DNA of 64,000 nucleotides, taken from contig JAJCYD010000043.1 of NCBI GenBank assembly GCA_029263125.1, positions 1 to 64,000 of the forward strand, in the 5' to 3' direction. Shown here in pieces: positions 52,191 to 63,093 of the stretch. The stretch comes from Solirubrobacteraceae bacterium (GTDB lineage Bacteria > Actinomycetota > Thermoleophilia > Solirubrobacterales > Solirubrobacteraceae). Each line of letters opens with the position of its first letter. Position 1 is the first letter of the stretch. Under the pieces are notes generated by a model, which ran no database searches, was not told where the DNA came from, and saw only the letters and a list, made by a program, of their open reading frames with translations. The translations under genes were made by a program, and so were the position numbers.

Positions 52191-53114
52191 ATGCCGCCAA
52201 TCCCGGTCAACATTGCCGATCACGTTGGCCGCACGCCGATGATCGAGCTCGCCCGCATGGCTCCCAAGGGCACGCGGATCTTCGGCAAGCTGGAGTCGTT
52301 CAATCCGGGTGGCAGCGTCAAGGACCGCATCGGGGTGGCGATGATCCAGGCCGCCGAGACCGACGGCCTGATCGAGCCCGGTCGCACGACGATCGTCGAG
52401 GCGACGTCGGGCAACACCGGGATCGCGCTGGCGTTCGTCTGCGCCGCCAAGGGCTATGAGCTCGTCCTGACATTGCCGCAGGGCATGAGCCGCGAGCGCG
52501 AGGCGCTGCTGCGGATGTACGGCGCGCGGGTCAACGTCATCGAGTCGCTCGGTGGGATGAACGAGGCCGTCGACGCCGCTCGCGCGATGGCGGCGTCAGA
52601 CGACGTCTTCCTGCCCGATCAGTTCGCCAACCCCGCCAACCCCGGGGCGCACCGGACCACGACGGGCCCCGAGATCTGGAACGCGCTCGACGAGCGCGTC
52701 GACATGCTGGTGTGCGGCGTCGGGACCGGCGGCACGATCACCGGAGCGGGGGAGTTCCTCAAGCAGCGCAACCCGAAGCTGCGCGTGGTGGCGGTCGAGC
52801 CGGCGAGCTCAGCGGTGCTGTCAGGCCGGTCGCCGGGGCCGCACAAGATCCAGGGCATCGGCGCTGGCTTCGTCCCGCCCGTGCTCAACCGCGAGATCAT
52901 CGACGAGGTCATCGCCGTCGACGACGAGGACGCCCTGGCGACGGCCCGCACTGCAGCGCGCATGGAGGGAGCGCTGGTCGGCATCTCGTGCGGAGCCGCG
53001 CTCTGGGCCGCGATCCATGTCGCCGGCCGGCCCGAGTCCCGTGGACTGCGGATCGCCGTGGTGCTGCCCGACTCCGGCGAGCGCTACGTGTCCACGCCGT
53101 TTTTCGCGCCGTAG
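52191..53114 (+). CDS. cysK: Cysteine synthase (O-acetylserine sulfhydrylase)
   Basis: The 307-residue PLP enzyme makes cysteine from O-acetylserine and sulfide. Lys44 in ESFNPGGSVKDRIG binds PLP. EATSGNTGIALAF binds the substrate carboxylate, and VGTGGTITGAGEFLK binds the cofactor phosphate. The segment KIQGIGAGFVPPVLN is typical of CysK. The ATG directly precedes PPIPVNIADHVGRTP, with TACCGT 9 nt upstream. cysE follows 29 bases after the stop. Confidence 0.95.
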   Translation: MPPIPVNIADHVGRTPMIELARMAPKGTRIFGKLESFNPGGSVKDRIGVAMIQAAETDGLIEPGRTTIVEATSGNTGIALAFVCAAKGYELVLTLPQGMSREREALLRMYGARVNVIESLGGMNEAVDAARAMAASDDVFLPDQFANPANPGAHRTTTGPEIWNALDERVDMLVCGVGTGGTITGAGEFLKQRNPKLRVVAVEPASSAVLSGRSPGPHKIQGIGAGFVPPVLNREIIDEVIAVDDEDALATARTAARMEGALVGISCGAALWAAIHVAGRPESRGLRIAVVLPDSGERYVSTPFFAP

Positions 53115-53143
53115 CCGCCATCGCGCGGCGCTACGCTCTGCGC

Positions 53144-53884
53144 ATGCTCGGCCTGAGAACGCTTGCGCGCGTCGCGGGCGAGGTGCGCCGCGACGTCGCG
53201 GCCGCGCATGCGCGCGATCCCGCCGCTCGCGGGGCCCCGAGTGCCGAGATCCTGACCTCGTGGCCCGGCGTGCAGGCCCTGCTGGCCCATCGCGTCGCGC
53301 ACGAGCTGCACAGCGCCGGCATCCCGATCGTGCCGCGCTCGCTGTCGATGGCCTCGCGGGTGCTGACCGGCATCGAGATCCATCCGGCGGCGACGATCGG
53401 CCAGGGCTTCTTCATCGATCACGGCTCCGGGGTCGTCATCGGGGAGACAGCCGAGATCGGCGACGACGTGACGATCTACCAGGGCGTTACGCTCGGTGGC
53501 ACCGGCTTTGCGACCGGCAAGCGGCACCCGACGCTGCAGGACAACGTCACCGTCGGCGCCGGAGCCAAGCTGCTCGGCGCGATCACCGTCGGCCACGGCG
53601 CGAAGATCGGCGCCAACTCCGTGGTCATCCACGACGTCGCGGCGAACTCCACCGTCGTCGGCAACCCTGGGCACGCCGTCCGCGTGGACGGCCGCCGGCC
53701 TGAGGGCCCCGACACCGACTGGATCCACCTGCCCGACCCGATCGCCGACGCGATCAAGGGTCTGTCGGCACGGCTCGGCGACATCGAGCACGACGTCGCG
53801 GAGCTGTCGGGTCGCGAGCGCCCGCCCGGGGGCGAGGTGCACGCGCTGCGCCAGGTTCGCGGCCCCAGCCCCGCCGGCGGCTGA
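53144..53884 (+). CDS. cysE: Serine O-acetyltransferase
   Basis: The 246-residue left-handed beta-helix enzyme makes O-acetylserine for cysK. Key segments are HRVAHELHSAGIPIVPRSLS, the hexapeptide coil IHPAATIGQGFFIDHGSGVV, GETAEIGDDVTIYQGVTLGG and ITVGHGAKIGANSVV. The catalytic His is in FIDHGSG. It lacks the long N-terminal domain of the E. coli enzyme, like the short CysE of Gram-positives. A long C-terminal extension is unlike the CysK-binding Ile tail. It has its own TACGCT box 6 nt before the ATG. Confidence 0.93.
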   Translation: MLGLRTLARVAGEVRRDVAAAHARDPAARGAPSAEILTSWPGVQALLAHRVAHELHSAGIPIVPRSLSMASRVLTGIEIHPAATIGQGFFIDHGSGVVIGETAEIGDDVTIYQGVTLGGTGFATGKRHPTLQDNVTVGAGAKLLGAITVGHGAKIGANSVVIHDVAANSTVVGNPGHAVRVDGRRPEGPDTDWIHLPDPIADAIKGLSARLGDIEHDVAELSGRERPPGGEVHALRQVRGPSPAGG

Positions 53885-53891
53885 CCTCGCG

Positions 53892-54764
53892 TCAGTAGTA
53901 GACGGTGCGGTAGCGGTGACGGGGCAGCGCCTTGTACTGCGGTGCCTGCCCGCGATTCCAGAGCCAGTTGTCGAGCTCGTGCGGGGAGGCTCCCACGCGC
54001 CGCGCGATGAGTTCACAGGCGTGGACGGCGCAGGCACGGATCTCGCGCTCCTGGGGGCCGCTGCGCAGGAGCCTGCCCGCGTCGATGTGCGATGCCAGCG
54101 ACTCGTGGTAGACCAGCACGCCGTCACAGCGCAGGACGTGGGGCACGAGGTTGTCGGCGAAGATCGTCAGGCGATGCAGATCGTGCCAGCGCGCGACTCC
54201 GGCCAGCGCGAGGTCGGCCGCCGCGATCTGCGCGCGCTTGTAGAAGCCGCGGTCATCGAACATGGCCATGCCCGCCGCGAGCAGCGTCGCCAGGCCTTCG
54301 GCTGATCCGCGGGCCTCACGCACGAGGTCCAGCGGGCTGCGCTCACCGATGAAGTCGCCCAGCGCTCGGAGCGCCTGGGCGTAGAGGGCGATGAGCTCAT
54401 GATCGCGGCGCTGGCCGAGCGTGTCGGCAAGCTCGTCGGCTCGCATCGCCGCCAGATCGCTCACCGACCACGGGCCATCGGCGCGGAAGCGGTCTGCGAT
54501 CGACCACGCGACGGTGAAGTAGCCCGAGCAGCCCGCCCGCTTGCGGAGGGTCGGAAACCATCCGGAGCCGAAGTTCACGGCATCGAGGGCGAGGACGTAC
54601 ATCGCGACGTCCGCCTCGCTGCCCTCGAGGTAGTGACGTAGCGGATCGAGCTCGGGCGCGGGCCCAGGCTCGATCCGCTCCAGCGCTGCGACGTCGATGC
54701 GCACCCAGGACGCGCCGCGCGCGAGTCCTGCGGAGCTCGTCCGGACCTCGTCGCACAGCGCCAC
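53892..54764 (-). CDS. Queuosine 5'-phosphate N-glycosylase/hydrolase family protein (QNG1, DUF2419)
   Basis: The 290-residue product matches the queuosine-salvage family. The N-half has VLALDAVNFGSGWFP and GYFTVAWSIADRF. The C-half has GFYKRAQIAAADLAL, DLHRLTIFADNLVPHVL, DGVLVYHESLASHID, ERE with IRACAVHACELI, and ends LDNWLWNRGQ and PRHRYRTVYY. The Asp in FADNLVPH is in the catalytic position of the family. These enzymes free the queuine base for reuse. No tgt or queuosine-synthesis gene is in the window. The GTG at 54764 is chosen because the longer frame upstream reads a decayed CAP-domain gene. Confidence 0.85.
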   Translation of the reverse strand: MALCDEVRTSSAGLARGASWVRIDVAALERIEPGPAPELDPLRHYLEGSEADVAMYVLALDAVNFGSGWFPTLRKRAGCSGYFTVAWSIADRFRADGPWSVSDLAAMRADELADTLGQRRDHELIALYAQALRALGDFIGERSPLDLVREARGSAEGLATLLAAGMAMFDDRGFYKRAQIAAADLALAGVARWHDLHRLTIFADNLVPHVLRCDGVLVYHESLASHIDAGRLLRSGPQEREIRACAVHACELIARRVGASPHELDNWLWNRGQAPQYKALPRHRYRTVYY

Positions 54765-54804
54765 GCGCCAATGATGGCGCGTGCGCCAAGCGCTCGGTGT
54801 GCTG

Positions 54805-55050
54805 CTTCGACGACGGCCGAAGACGACCGTGACCGTGGCGGCGCTCCCGCCGACGCCCGCGACCGGGGCTCCGGGCACCATGCCCACCCCGATGTCGCGG
54901 TAGCGGCCGCCGAGGATGTGGCGACGGTGCGCCCGTCTCCCTTGGAGCTGCTGTGCGACAGGTGCTGCTCGGAGACCATCGAGCTGCTGTGCTGGAGCTT
55001 CCGCGCGCCGAACCGTAACGCCGTGTTCGGCGGCACGTCGACTGCTGAGA
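54805..55050 (-). pseudogene. Remnant of a secreted CAP-domain (SCP-like) protein gene
   Basis: Two pieces of a CAP domain lie in different frames. The first, near 55030-54920, reads LRFGARKLQHSSSMVSEQHL and SHSSSKGDGRT, like the HS-x-x-M and SH-x-S-x-x-GRT region. The second, in another frame, reads AHRRHILGGRYRDIGVGMV and ATVTVVFGRRR, the end of the domain. The middle (about 60-80 residues) and the signal peptide are gone. It lies between the glycosylase gene and the helicase gene and cannot give a working protein. Confidence 0.6.
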
Positions 55051-55083
55051 GCCGGCAATGGCTGTGCCCTCCGGTCCCGGGCC

Positions 55084-55089
55084 TATCCT
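55084..55089 (+). promoter_or_regulatory. -10 box for the leaderless pcrA/uvrD-like mRNA
   Basis: TATCCT is followed by 8 nt and the ATG at 55098, identical in box and spacing to the small membrane-protein gene at 42901. Confidence 0.5.
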
Positions 55090-55097
55090 CAAGACGG

Positions 55098-57302
<2,205 letters not shown>

Positions 57303-57316
57303 GAGGGTTGCATCAC

Positions 57317-58174
57317 ATGGCAGCCGAGATCATCGACGGCAAGCAGATCGCCGGTCGCGTGCGGATCGCCGTCGCGCGTGACGTAGAGGCCTTCACGAAG
57401 GAGTTCGATGGCGCCAGGCCCGGCCTCGCGACGATCCTCGTCGGAGACGACCCCGCCTCCGCCGTCTACGTCGGTGGCAAGCAGAAGGCCTGCAAGGAGG
57501 TCGGCATGGAGGGTTCGAACTTCCCGCTGCCCGCCGACACTGCGCGCGAGGACGTCGTCGCGCTGATCGAGCGACTCAACGCCGATCCGCAGGTCAACGG
57601 CATCCTGCTGCAGCTTCCGCTGCCTGAGCATCTCGATGGCGTCGAGCTGACCGGCATGATCGATCCCGGCAAGGACGTCGATGGCCTGACGCCGGTCAGC
57701 GCGGGGCTGCTCGCGCTTGGGCGCGAGGGATTGCGTCCCTGCACGCCGGCCGGCGTGATGACGCTGCTGGAGGCCGCCGGCGCGCAGCTCGAGGGTGCCG
57801 AGGCCGTCGTGATCGGCCGCTCGAACCTCTTCGGCAAGCCGATGGCGCAGCTGCTGCTGGGCGCCAACGCGACGGTGACGATGTGCCACTCGCGTACGCG
57901 AGACCTCGCCGGGGTCTGCCGTCGCGCCGACGTGCTGATCGCCGCGGTCGGGCGCGCGAAGATGGTCAAGGCCGACTGGGTCAAACCGGGCGCGGTCGTC
58001 ATCGACGTGGGCATGAACCGCACCGACGACGGCCTCTGCGGCGACGTGGACTTCGATGCCGTCAGCGAGGTCGCCGCGGCGATCACGCCGGTGCCGGGCG
58101 GCGTCGGCCCGATGACGATCGCCTTCCTGCTGCGCAATACGCTGCAGGCGGCGCGGATGGCGCGCGGGACGTAG
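57317..58174 (+). CDS. folD: Methylenetetrahydrofolate dehydrogenase/cyclohydrolase
   Basis: The 285-residue bifunctional enzyme interconverts one-carbon folates. It has AEIIDGKQIAGRV, LATILVGDDPASAVYV, then GGKQKACKEVG with the catalytic Tyr and Lys, QVNGILLQLPLPEHLDG, PGKDVDGLTP, VIGRSNLFGKPMAQLLL (NADP site) and ITPVPGGVGPMTIAFLL. All key residues are present. ATG at 57317 is chosen over an earlier weak start. It is in line with the helicase and a small membrane-protein gene. Confidence 0.95.
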   Translation: MAAEIIDGKQIAGRVRIAVARDVEAFTKEFDGARPGLATILVGDDPASAVYVGGKQKACKEVGMEGSNFPLPADTAREDVVALIERLNADPQVNGILLQLPLPEHLDGVELTGMIDPGKDVDGLTPVSAGLLALGREGLRPCTPAGVMTLLEAAGAQLEGAEAVVIGRSNLFGKPMAQLLLGANATVTMCHSRTRDLAGVCRRADVLIAAVGRAKMVKADWVKPGAVVIDVGMNRTDDGLCGDVDFDAVSEVAAAITPVPGGVGPMTIAFLLRNTLQAARMARGT

Positions 58175-58176
58175 CG

Positions 58177-58671
58177 GTGGACGTCCGCAGGGTGCGCGGC
58201 GGGGAGCTGCTGGCGGGGGCCGGCGCGGTCGGCCTGCTCGCCGTCATGTTTCTCGCGTGGTTCGGCGAGCGCTCGGCGTGGGAGGCGATGCCCGTCATCC
58301 GCGTGCTGCTGGTCGGCCTGATCCTGTGCGCGCTGACGATCGTCGTGTTGACGGTGACCTCGCGCACGGCGGCGATGGCCTGCTCGGCGGCCGTGATCAC
58401 GATCGTCGCCGGCGCGATCACGCTGCTGTTCGTCGCCTACCGCGTGCTGGTCAACGAGCCGGGACCCAACGCGGACGTCAGCGTCGACGCTGGCGCCTAT
58501 CTCGGCCTCCTACTCGTCCTGGCCGTGATCGCCGGCGCGTGGCGGACGCTCGCCGACGAGCGCACGGGGGCCGCTGCGTCGCTGCGCCAGACCGCGCGCG
58601 TGCTGGCCGTCCGCGGGGCTGCGCGGCCGCCGCCGCCCGAGCGCGACCCCGGGCGGCCAGCCGCGCGCTGA
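58177..58671 (+). CDS. Four-helix membrane protein, unknown
   Basis: The 164-residue product starts at a GTG two bases after the folD stop. Four hydrophobic segments are visible: LLAGAGAVGLLAVMFLAWFG, MPVIRVLLVGLILCALTIVV, MACSAAVITIVAGAITLLFV and GAYLGLLLVLAVIAGAWRTL. A charged Pro/Arg-rich cytoplasmic tail closes it. It resembles small DUF-type membrane proteins of actinobacteria, but I cannot name a family. It is probably co-transcribed with folD. Confidence 0.7.
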   Translation: MDVRRVRGGELLAGAGAVGLLAVMFLAWFGERSAWEAMPVIRVLLVGLILCALTIVVLTVTSRTAAMACSAAVITIVAGAITLLFVAYRVLVNEPGPNADVSVDAGAYLGLLLVLAVIAGAWRTLADERTGAAASLRQTARVLAVRGAARPPPPERDPGRPAAR

Positions 58672-58683
58672 CATGAGCGCCGG

Positions 58684-58968
58684 TCATCGCCTGCCGCCGA
58701 GCAGACCGGCGTTGGACACGACGAACGGCACGACGAAGTTCAGCCCGCAGCGCACCCACGTCAGCGTCGTCGCGTCGCCTCCCGCGATGACGCCGCTCTG
58801 GTTGATGACCGTCAGCACGACGCCGACGATGAGCGCGATGCGGATCGTGCGGCGCAGGTTCTGACGCCGGGCGCAGTACGCGCACGCGTCGCGTACGCGC
58901 TCGCGCCGGCCGATGGGCGCGAGGTCGGATGGCGTCGAAGGGCTCAAGGCCGTCGCGAGTATGACCAC
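58684..58968 (-). CDS. NrtS-like small membrane protein
   Basis: The 94-residue product has two membrane helices: IRIALIVGVVLTVINQSGVI, and NFVVPFVVSNAGLL near the end. The VGxxLxxINQ and VPFVVS patterns match NrtS, a small nitrate/nitrite transport protein first described in cyanobacteria. The N-terminus adds a charged region with a CAYC pair. No nitrate reductase or other nitrogen gene is near, so the function is inferred from pattern only. Confidence 0.65.
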   Translation of the reverse strand: MVILATALSPSTPSDLAPIGRRERVRDACAYCARRQNLRRTIRIALIVGVVLTVINQSGVIAGGDATTLTWVRCGLNFVVPFVVSNAGLLGGRR

Positions 58969-59005
58969 CGACGTAGTGCTTCGCGATCTCGTGCATGATC
59001 GACCG

Positions 59006-59773
59006 ATGCAGCTGCGATCAGAGCCGTTGACCTTCCCCGGCGCCGGCGGCGACGCGCTCTGCGGGCGCCTGGAGCGCCCCGAGGGGGCGGTCCATGCCTA
59101 CGCGTTGTTCGCGCACTGCTTCACGTGCGGCAAGGACATCCGCGCCGCCACGGTCATCAGCCGCGCGCTCGCGCAGGCGGGCATCGGCGTGCTGCGCTTT
59201 GACTTCACCGGCCTGGGTTCCAGCGAGGGCGACTTCGCCAACACGACGTTCTCCTCCAACGTCGGCGATCTCGTGGCCGCCGCCCGGTTCGTCGCGCGGG
59301 AGTTCGAGCCGGTGCGGCTGCTCGTCGGCCACAGCCTCGGCGGCGCCGCGGTGCTGCGAGCCGCGCTCGATCTGGCCGATGTCGCCGCGGTGGCGACGAT
59401 CGGCGCGCCGTCGGACGCGGCGCACATCCGCGACCTGCTCGACGGGGATGTCGAGGCGATCGAGCGCGACGGCGAGGCGAGCGTGTCGATCGCCGGACGG
59501 GCGTTTCGGATCAAGCGCGAGTTCCTCGAGGACCTCAGCGAGGGCGGCGCCGAAGCGAGGATCGCCGGGCTGCGGCGGGCGCTGATGGTCTTCCACAGCC
59601 CCGTGGACGCGATCGTCGGGGTGGACAACGCACGCCGGATCTTCGAGGCCGCCCGCCACCCCAAGAGCTTTGTGTCGCTTGACGACGCCGACCATCTGCT
59701 CTCCCGGCGCGCCGACGCCACCTACGTCGCCGAGGTCCTGGCGGCTTGGGGGTCGCGCTACCTGATTGCCTGA
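59006..59773 (+). CDS. Alpha/beta hydrolase
   Basis: The 255-residue protein has the hydrolase fold with nucleophile elbow LLVGHSLGGAAVLRA, oxyanion region ALFAHCFTCGKDIRAA, the segment FDFTGLGSSEGDFANTTFSS and a late Asp and His (HSPVDAIVGVDNA, LDDADHLLSRRAD). The FAHCFTCGKD stretch is typical of hydrolases often fused to OsmC domains; no OsmC part follows here. The substrate is unknown, perhaps an acyl or peroxide-derived ester. MQLRSEP is taken as start; a start at 58961 would overlap the divergent gene. Confidence 0.8.
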   Translation: MQLRSEPLTFPGAGGDALCGRLERPEGAVHAYALFAHCFTCGKDIRAATVISRALAQAGIGVLRFDFTGLGSSEGDFANTTFSSNVGDLVAAARFVAREFEPVRLLVGHSLGGAAVLRAALDLADVAAVATIGAPSDAAHIRDLLDGDVEAIERDGEASVSIAGRAFRIKREFLEDLSEGGAEARIAGLRRALMVFHSPVDAIVGVDNARRIFEAARHPKSFVSLDDADHLLSRRADATYVAEVLAAWGSRYLIA

Positions 59774-59883
59774 CGCTCAGCGAACTCTCGGGTTGTACAC
59801 GGCCAACTCGCAGGCGGCGCGGCGATCTTGATCTTCGACCGGCGGTGAAGACCCGCCTCACATCGACGTCAGGAGCAGCAACC

Positions 59884-60489
59884 ATGTCTCGCAACCGTGT
59901 GATCGCCGCCGTTTCGGCCGCCGCCCTGCTGGGCGCGGGAGGCCTCGGCGCCGCCCAGTCGGCCCAGTCGGCCACCGACACCCCCTCGAACACGTCGAGC
60001 AGCCGTCCAGCCAAGCGCGCCATCTCGACCACGCAGCTTGCTGCGATCGCGAAGACCCTCGGGGTCACGAGCGCCGAGCTGAAGGCCGCGATGGACGACG
60101 CGCGTCCGACCAAGGGATCCAAGGCCGACGAGCGAGCGGGACGAGCGGCAGCTCTGGCCAAGGCCCTCGGCGTGCAGACCAGCGCCGTGCAGGAGATCCT
60201 GGACGCCAATCGTCCGGCCACGCCGGCCGAAGGCAGCCGGCCTTCCCGCGGATCCAGGCCCGACCAGTCCACGCTCGTCGCCGCGCTCGCCTCCGGCCTG
60301 AACCTCAGCGAGGCGCAGGTGAAGACCGCGCTGGCCACGGTTCGCGCCGATGATCGCGCCGCACACGAAGCGCGTCATGACGCGGTCACCGCGGCGATCG
60401 CCACGACGCTGGACCTCGACGCGGCCGACGTCAAGGCCGCGTTTGACGCCAACCGTTCCGCCGGCGGGACGGGGCGGCGGCGTGGCTAA
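59884..60489 (+). CDS. Secreted protein with four short helical repeats
   Basis: The 201-residue product has a signal peptide (RVIAAVSAAALLGAGGLGAA). Four related repeats of about 24 residues follow: LAAIAKTLGVTSAELKAAMD, AAALAKALGVQTSAVQEILD, VAALASGLNLSEAQVKTALA and TAAIATTLDLDAADVKAAFD. Each looks like two small helices. AGGAG upstream of the ATG is a good ribosome-binding site. The repeats recall short secreted actinobacterial proteins of unknown function. Its stop overlaps the convergent reductase gene stop by 4 bases. Confidence 0.7.
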   Translation: MSRNRVIAAVSAAALLGAGGLGAAQSAQSATDTPSNTSSSRPAKRAISTTQLAAIAKTLGVTSAELKAAMDDARPTKGSKADERAGRAAALAKALGVQTSAVQEILDANRPATPAEGSRPSRGSRPDQSTLVAALASGLNLSEAQVKTALATVRADDRAAHEARHDAVTAAIATTLDLDAADVKAAFDANRSAGGTGRRRG

Positions 60490-61350
60490 TCGACGGCGGC
60501 GTCGCTGAGCGCGCTGAACTGCTCGTCGGTCAGCTCGATGCTCGCCGCGGCCATGTTGTCCTCCAGGTGGGCGACGGTGGACGTGCCAGGAATCGGCAGC
60601 AGGACCGGCGAGCGCCTCAGCAGCCAGGCCAGCGCGAGCTGGGACGGCGTCGCGTCGTGCTCGGCGGCCAGCGCGGCCAGCGGACCGCCCTCGGCGGCCA
60701 GCTTGCCGGTGGCCAGCGGAAACCACGGGATGAACGCGATGTCGTTGGCCTCGGCGTGCTCCAGCAGGTCTTCGGCCGAGCGGTCGGCGAGGTTGAAGCG
60801 GTTCTGCACCGAGGCGATCGCGACCGTCTGCTGGGCCTCCAGCAGCTGCGCGACGCTGACCTCCGACAGGCCGATGTGGCCGATCTTGCCCTCGTCCTGC
60901 AACAGCTTGAGCTCGCCGACCTGCTCGGCCAGCGGCACCTTCGGATCGATGCGGTGCAGCTGGAAGAGCTCGATGCGCTCCAGGCCGAGGTGACGCAGGC
61001 TCAGCTCGGCCTGCTGGCGCAGGTACTCGGGCCGCCCGACGGGATGCCAGCCGCCCGGACCCGAGCGCGTCAGGCCGGCCTTCGTCGCGATCACGAGATC
61101 GTCGGGGTAGGGGTGCAGCGCCTCGCGAATCAGCTTGTCGGCGACGAACGGGCCGTAGGCGTCGGCGGTGTCGATGAACGTCACGCCGAGCTCGACGGCG
61201 CGGCGCAGGACCGCGACGGCCTCGGCGCGATCGTCGGGGTCGCCCCATACCCCGCGGCCGGTCAGCTGCATTGCGCCATAGCCCAGGCGATTGACGGTGG
61301 TGCGTGCGCCGAGCGCGAACGTGCCGCCGGGGGAGGTCGTGGAAGTCGTC

Positions 61351-61352
<2 letters not shown>
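60486..61352 (-). CDS. Aldo/keto reductase
   Basis: The 288-residue TIM-barrel oxidoreductase uses NADPH. The catalytic tetrad is visible: Asp and Tyr in FIDTADAYGPF, Lys in VIATKAGLTR and His in LFQLHRIDPK. The cofactor region is near the end (LLPIPGTSTVAHLEDNM). It is of the AKR type seen in soil bacteria; the substrate is unknown. Its ATG and the ATG assumed for the transporter ATPase gene on the other strand share the bases CATG. Confidence 0.9.
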
Positions 61353-62184
<832 letters not shown>

Positions 62185-62199
62185 GAGGAAGGACAACAG

Positions 62200-63093
62200 A
62201 TGCAGAAGCTGAGATGGCGCTGGCTGACGGCGCTCGTGCTCGCGACGGGCATGGTGGCGGTGACCGCGTGTGGCGACGACGACGACAAGAGCAGCGGGTC
62301 GAGCACGACGGCTCCGGCGCGGACGTTCGAAGCCGGCACGACGATGAAGAAGCTCCAGGACGCCGGCACGATCACGATCGGCGTGAAGTTCGAGGTGCCG
62401 CCGTTCGGCCAGAAGAACCCGGCGAGCGGCAAGGTCGAGGGCTTTGATGTCGACCTCGGCCAGGCGATCGCCGACGAGCTCGGTGTCAAGGCGAAGTTCG
62501 TCGAGGCGCTGTCGGACAACCGCATCCCGTTCCTCAAGGACGGCACGACCGACGTGATCCTCTCGACGATGACGATCACCGCCGAGCGCGACCAGGAGAT
62601 CGACTTCTCCGATCCGTACTTCGTCGCCGAGGGCCGCATCCTGACCAAGAAGAGCGACGACTCGATCAAGGGCATCGACGATCTCGCCGGCAAGAAGGTC
62701 TGCACGGCGCTCGGCTCGACCTACGAGGCGACGCTCAAGAAGCAGGCTCCGAAGGCCACGGTCCGCCCGGTGGACGGCTACTCCGATTGCCTGGAGCTGA
62801 TCCAGAACGGGTCCGTCGACGCCGAGGCGACCGACGACGTGATCCTCACGGGCCAGATCATCCAGGACGACTCGCTGCAGCTCGTCGGCGACAAGCTCAC
62901 CACCGAGCCCTACGGCGCCGGGATCAAGGAGGGCGACACGGAGTTCCTCGCCTTCGTCAACGAGGTGTTCGCGACGTTCAAGTCCGACGGCCGCTGGGCC
63001 AAGTCCTATGAGAAGTGGGTCGGCCAGTACACCGGTGAGGACCGCGATCCGCCCGAGATGTCCCTCAAGGAGGCGCTCGACCTCAGCACGTGA
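62200..63093 (+). CDS. Lipoprotein amino-acid-binding protein of the ABC transporter
   Basis: The 297-residue protein has a lipoprotein signal ending VTAC, with Cys24 the lipid anchor, followed by an Asp/Ser-rich linker. The mature part is the type 3 solute-binding fold: ITIGVKFEVPPFGQKNP, VEGFDVDLGQAIADELGV, STMTITAERDQEIDFSDPYF and VCTALGSTYEATLKK. This pattern fits glutamate or glutamine binding. AGGAAGG about 10 nt before the ATG is a strong ribosome-binding site. It sits between the ATPase and first permease genes and overlaps the latter by 4 bases. Confidence 0.93.
   Translation: MQKLRWRWLTALVLATGMVAVTACGDDDDKSSGSSTTAPARTFEAGTTMKKLQDAGTITIGVKFEVPPFGQKNPASGKVEGFDVDLGQAIADELGVKAKFVEALSDNRIPFLKDGTTDVILSTMTITAERDQEIDFSDPYFVAEGRILTKKSDDSIKGIDDLAGKKVCTALGSTYEATLKKQAPKATVRPVDGYSDCLELIQNGSVDAEATDDVILTGQIIQDDSLQLVGDKLTTEPYGAGIKEGDTEFLAFVNEVFATFKSDGRWAKSYEKWVGQYTGEDRDPPEMSLKEALDLST

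Noticed and set aside
53892-55058. A 388-residue fusion protein reading from CAP-like sequence into the queuosine-salvage domain
   Set aside because: The N-terminal part is only the end of a broken CAP domain in an open frame. The family start fits the GTG at 54764.
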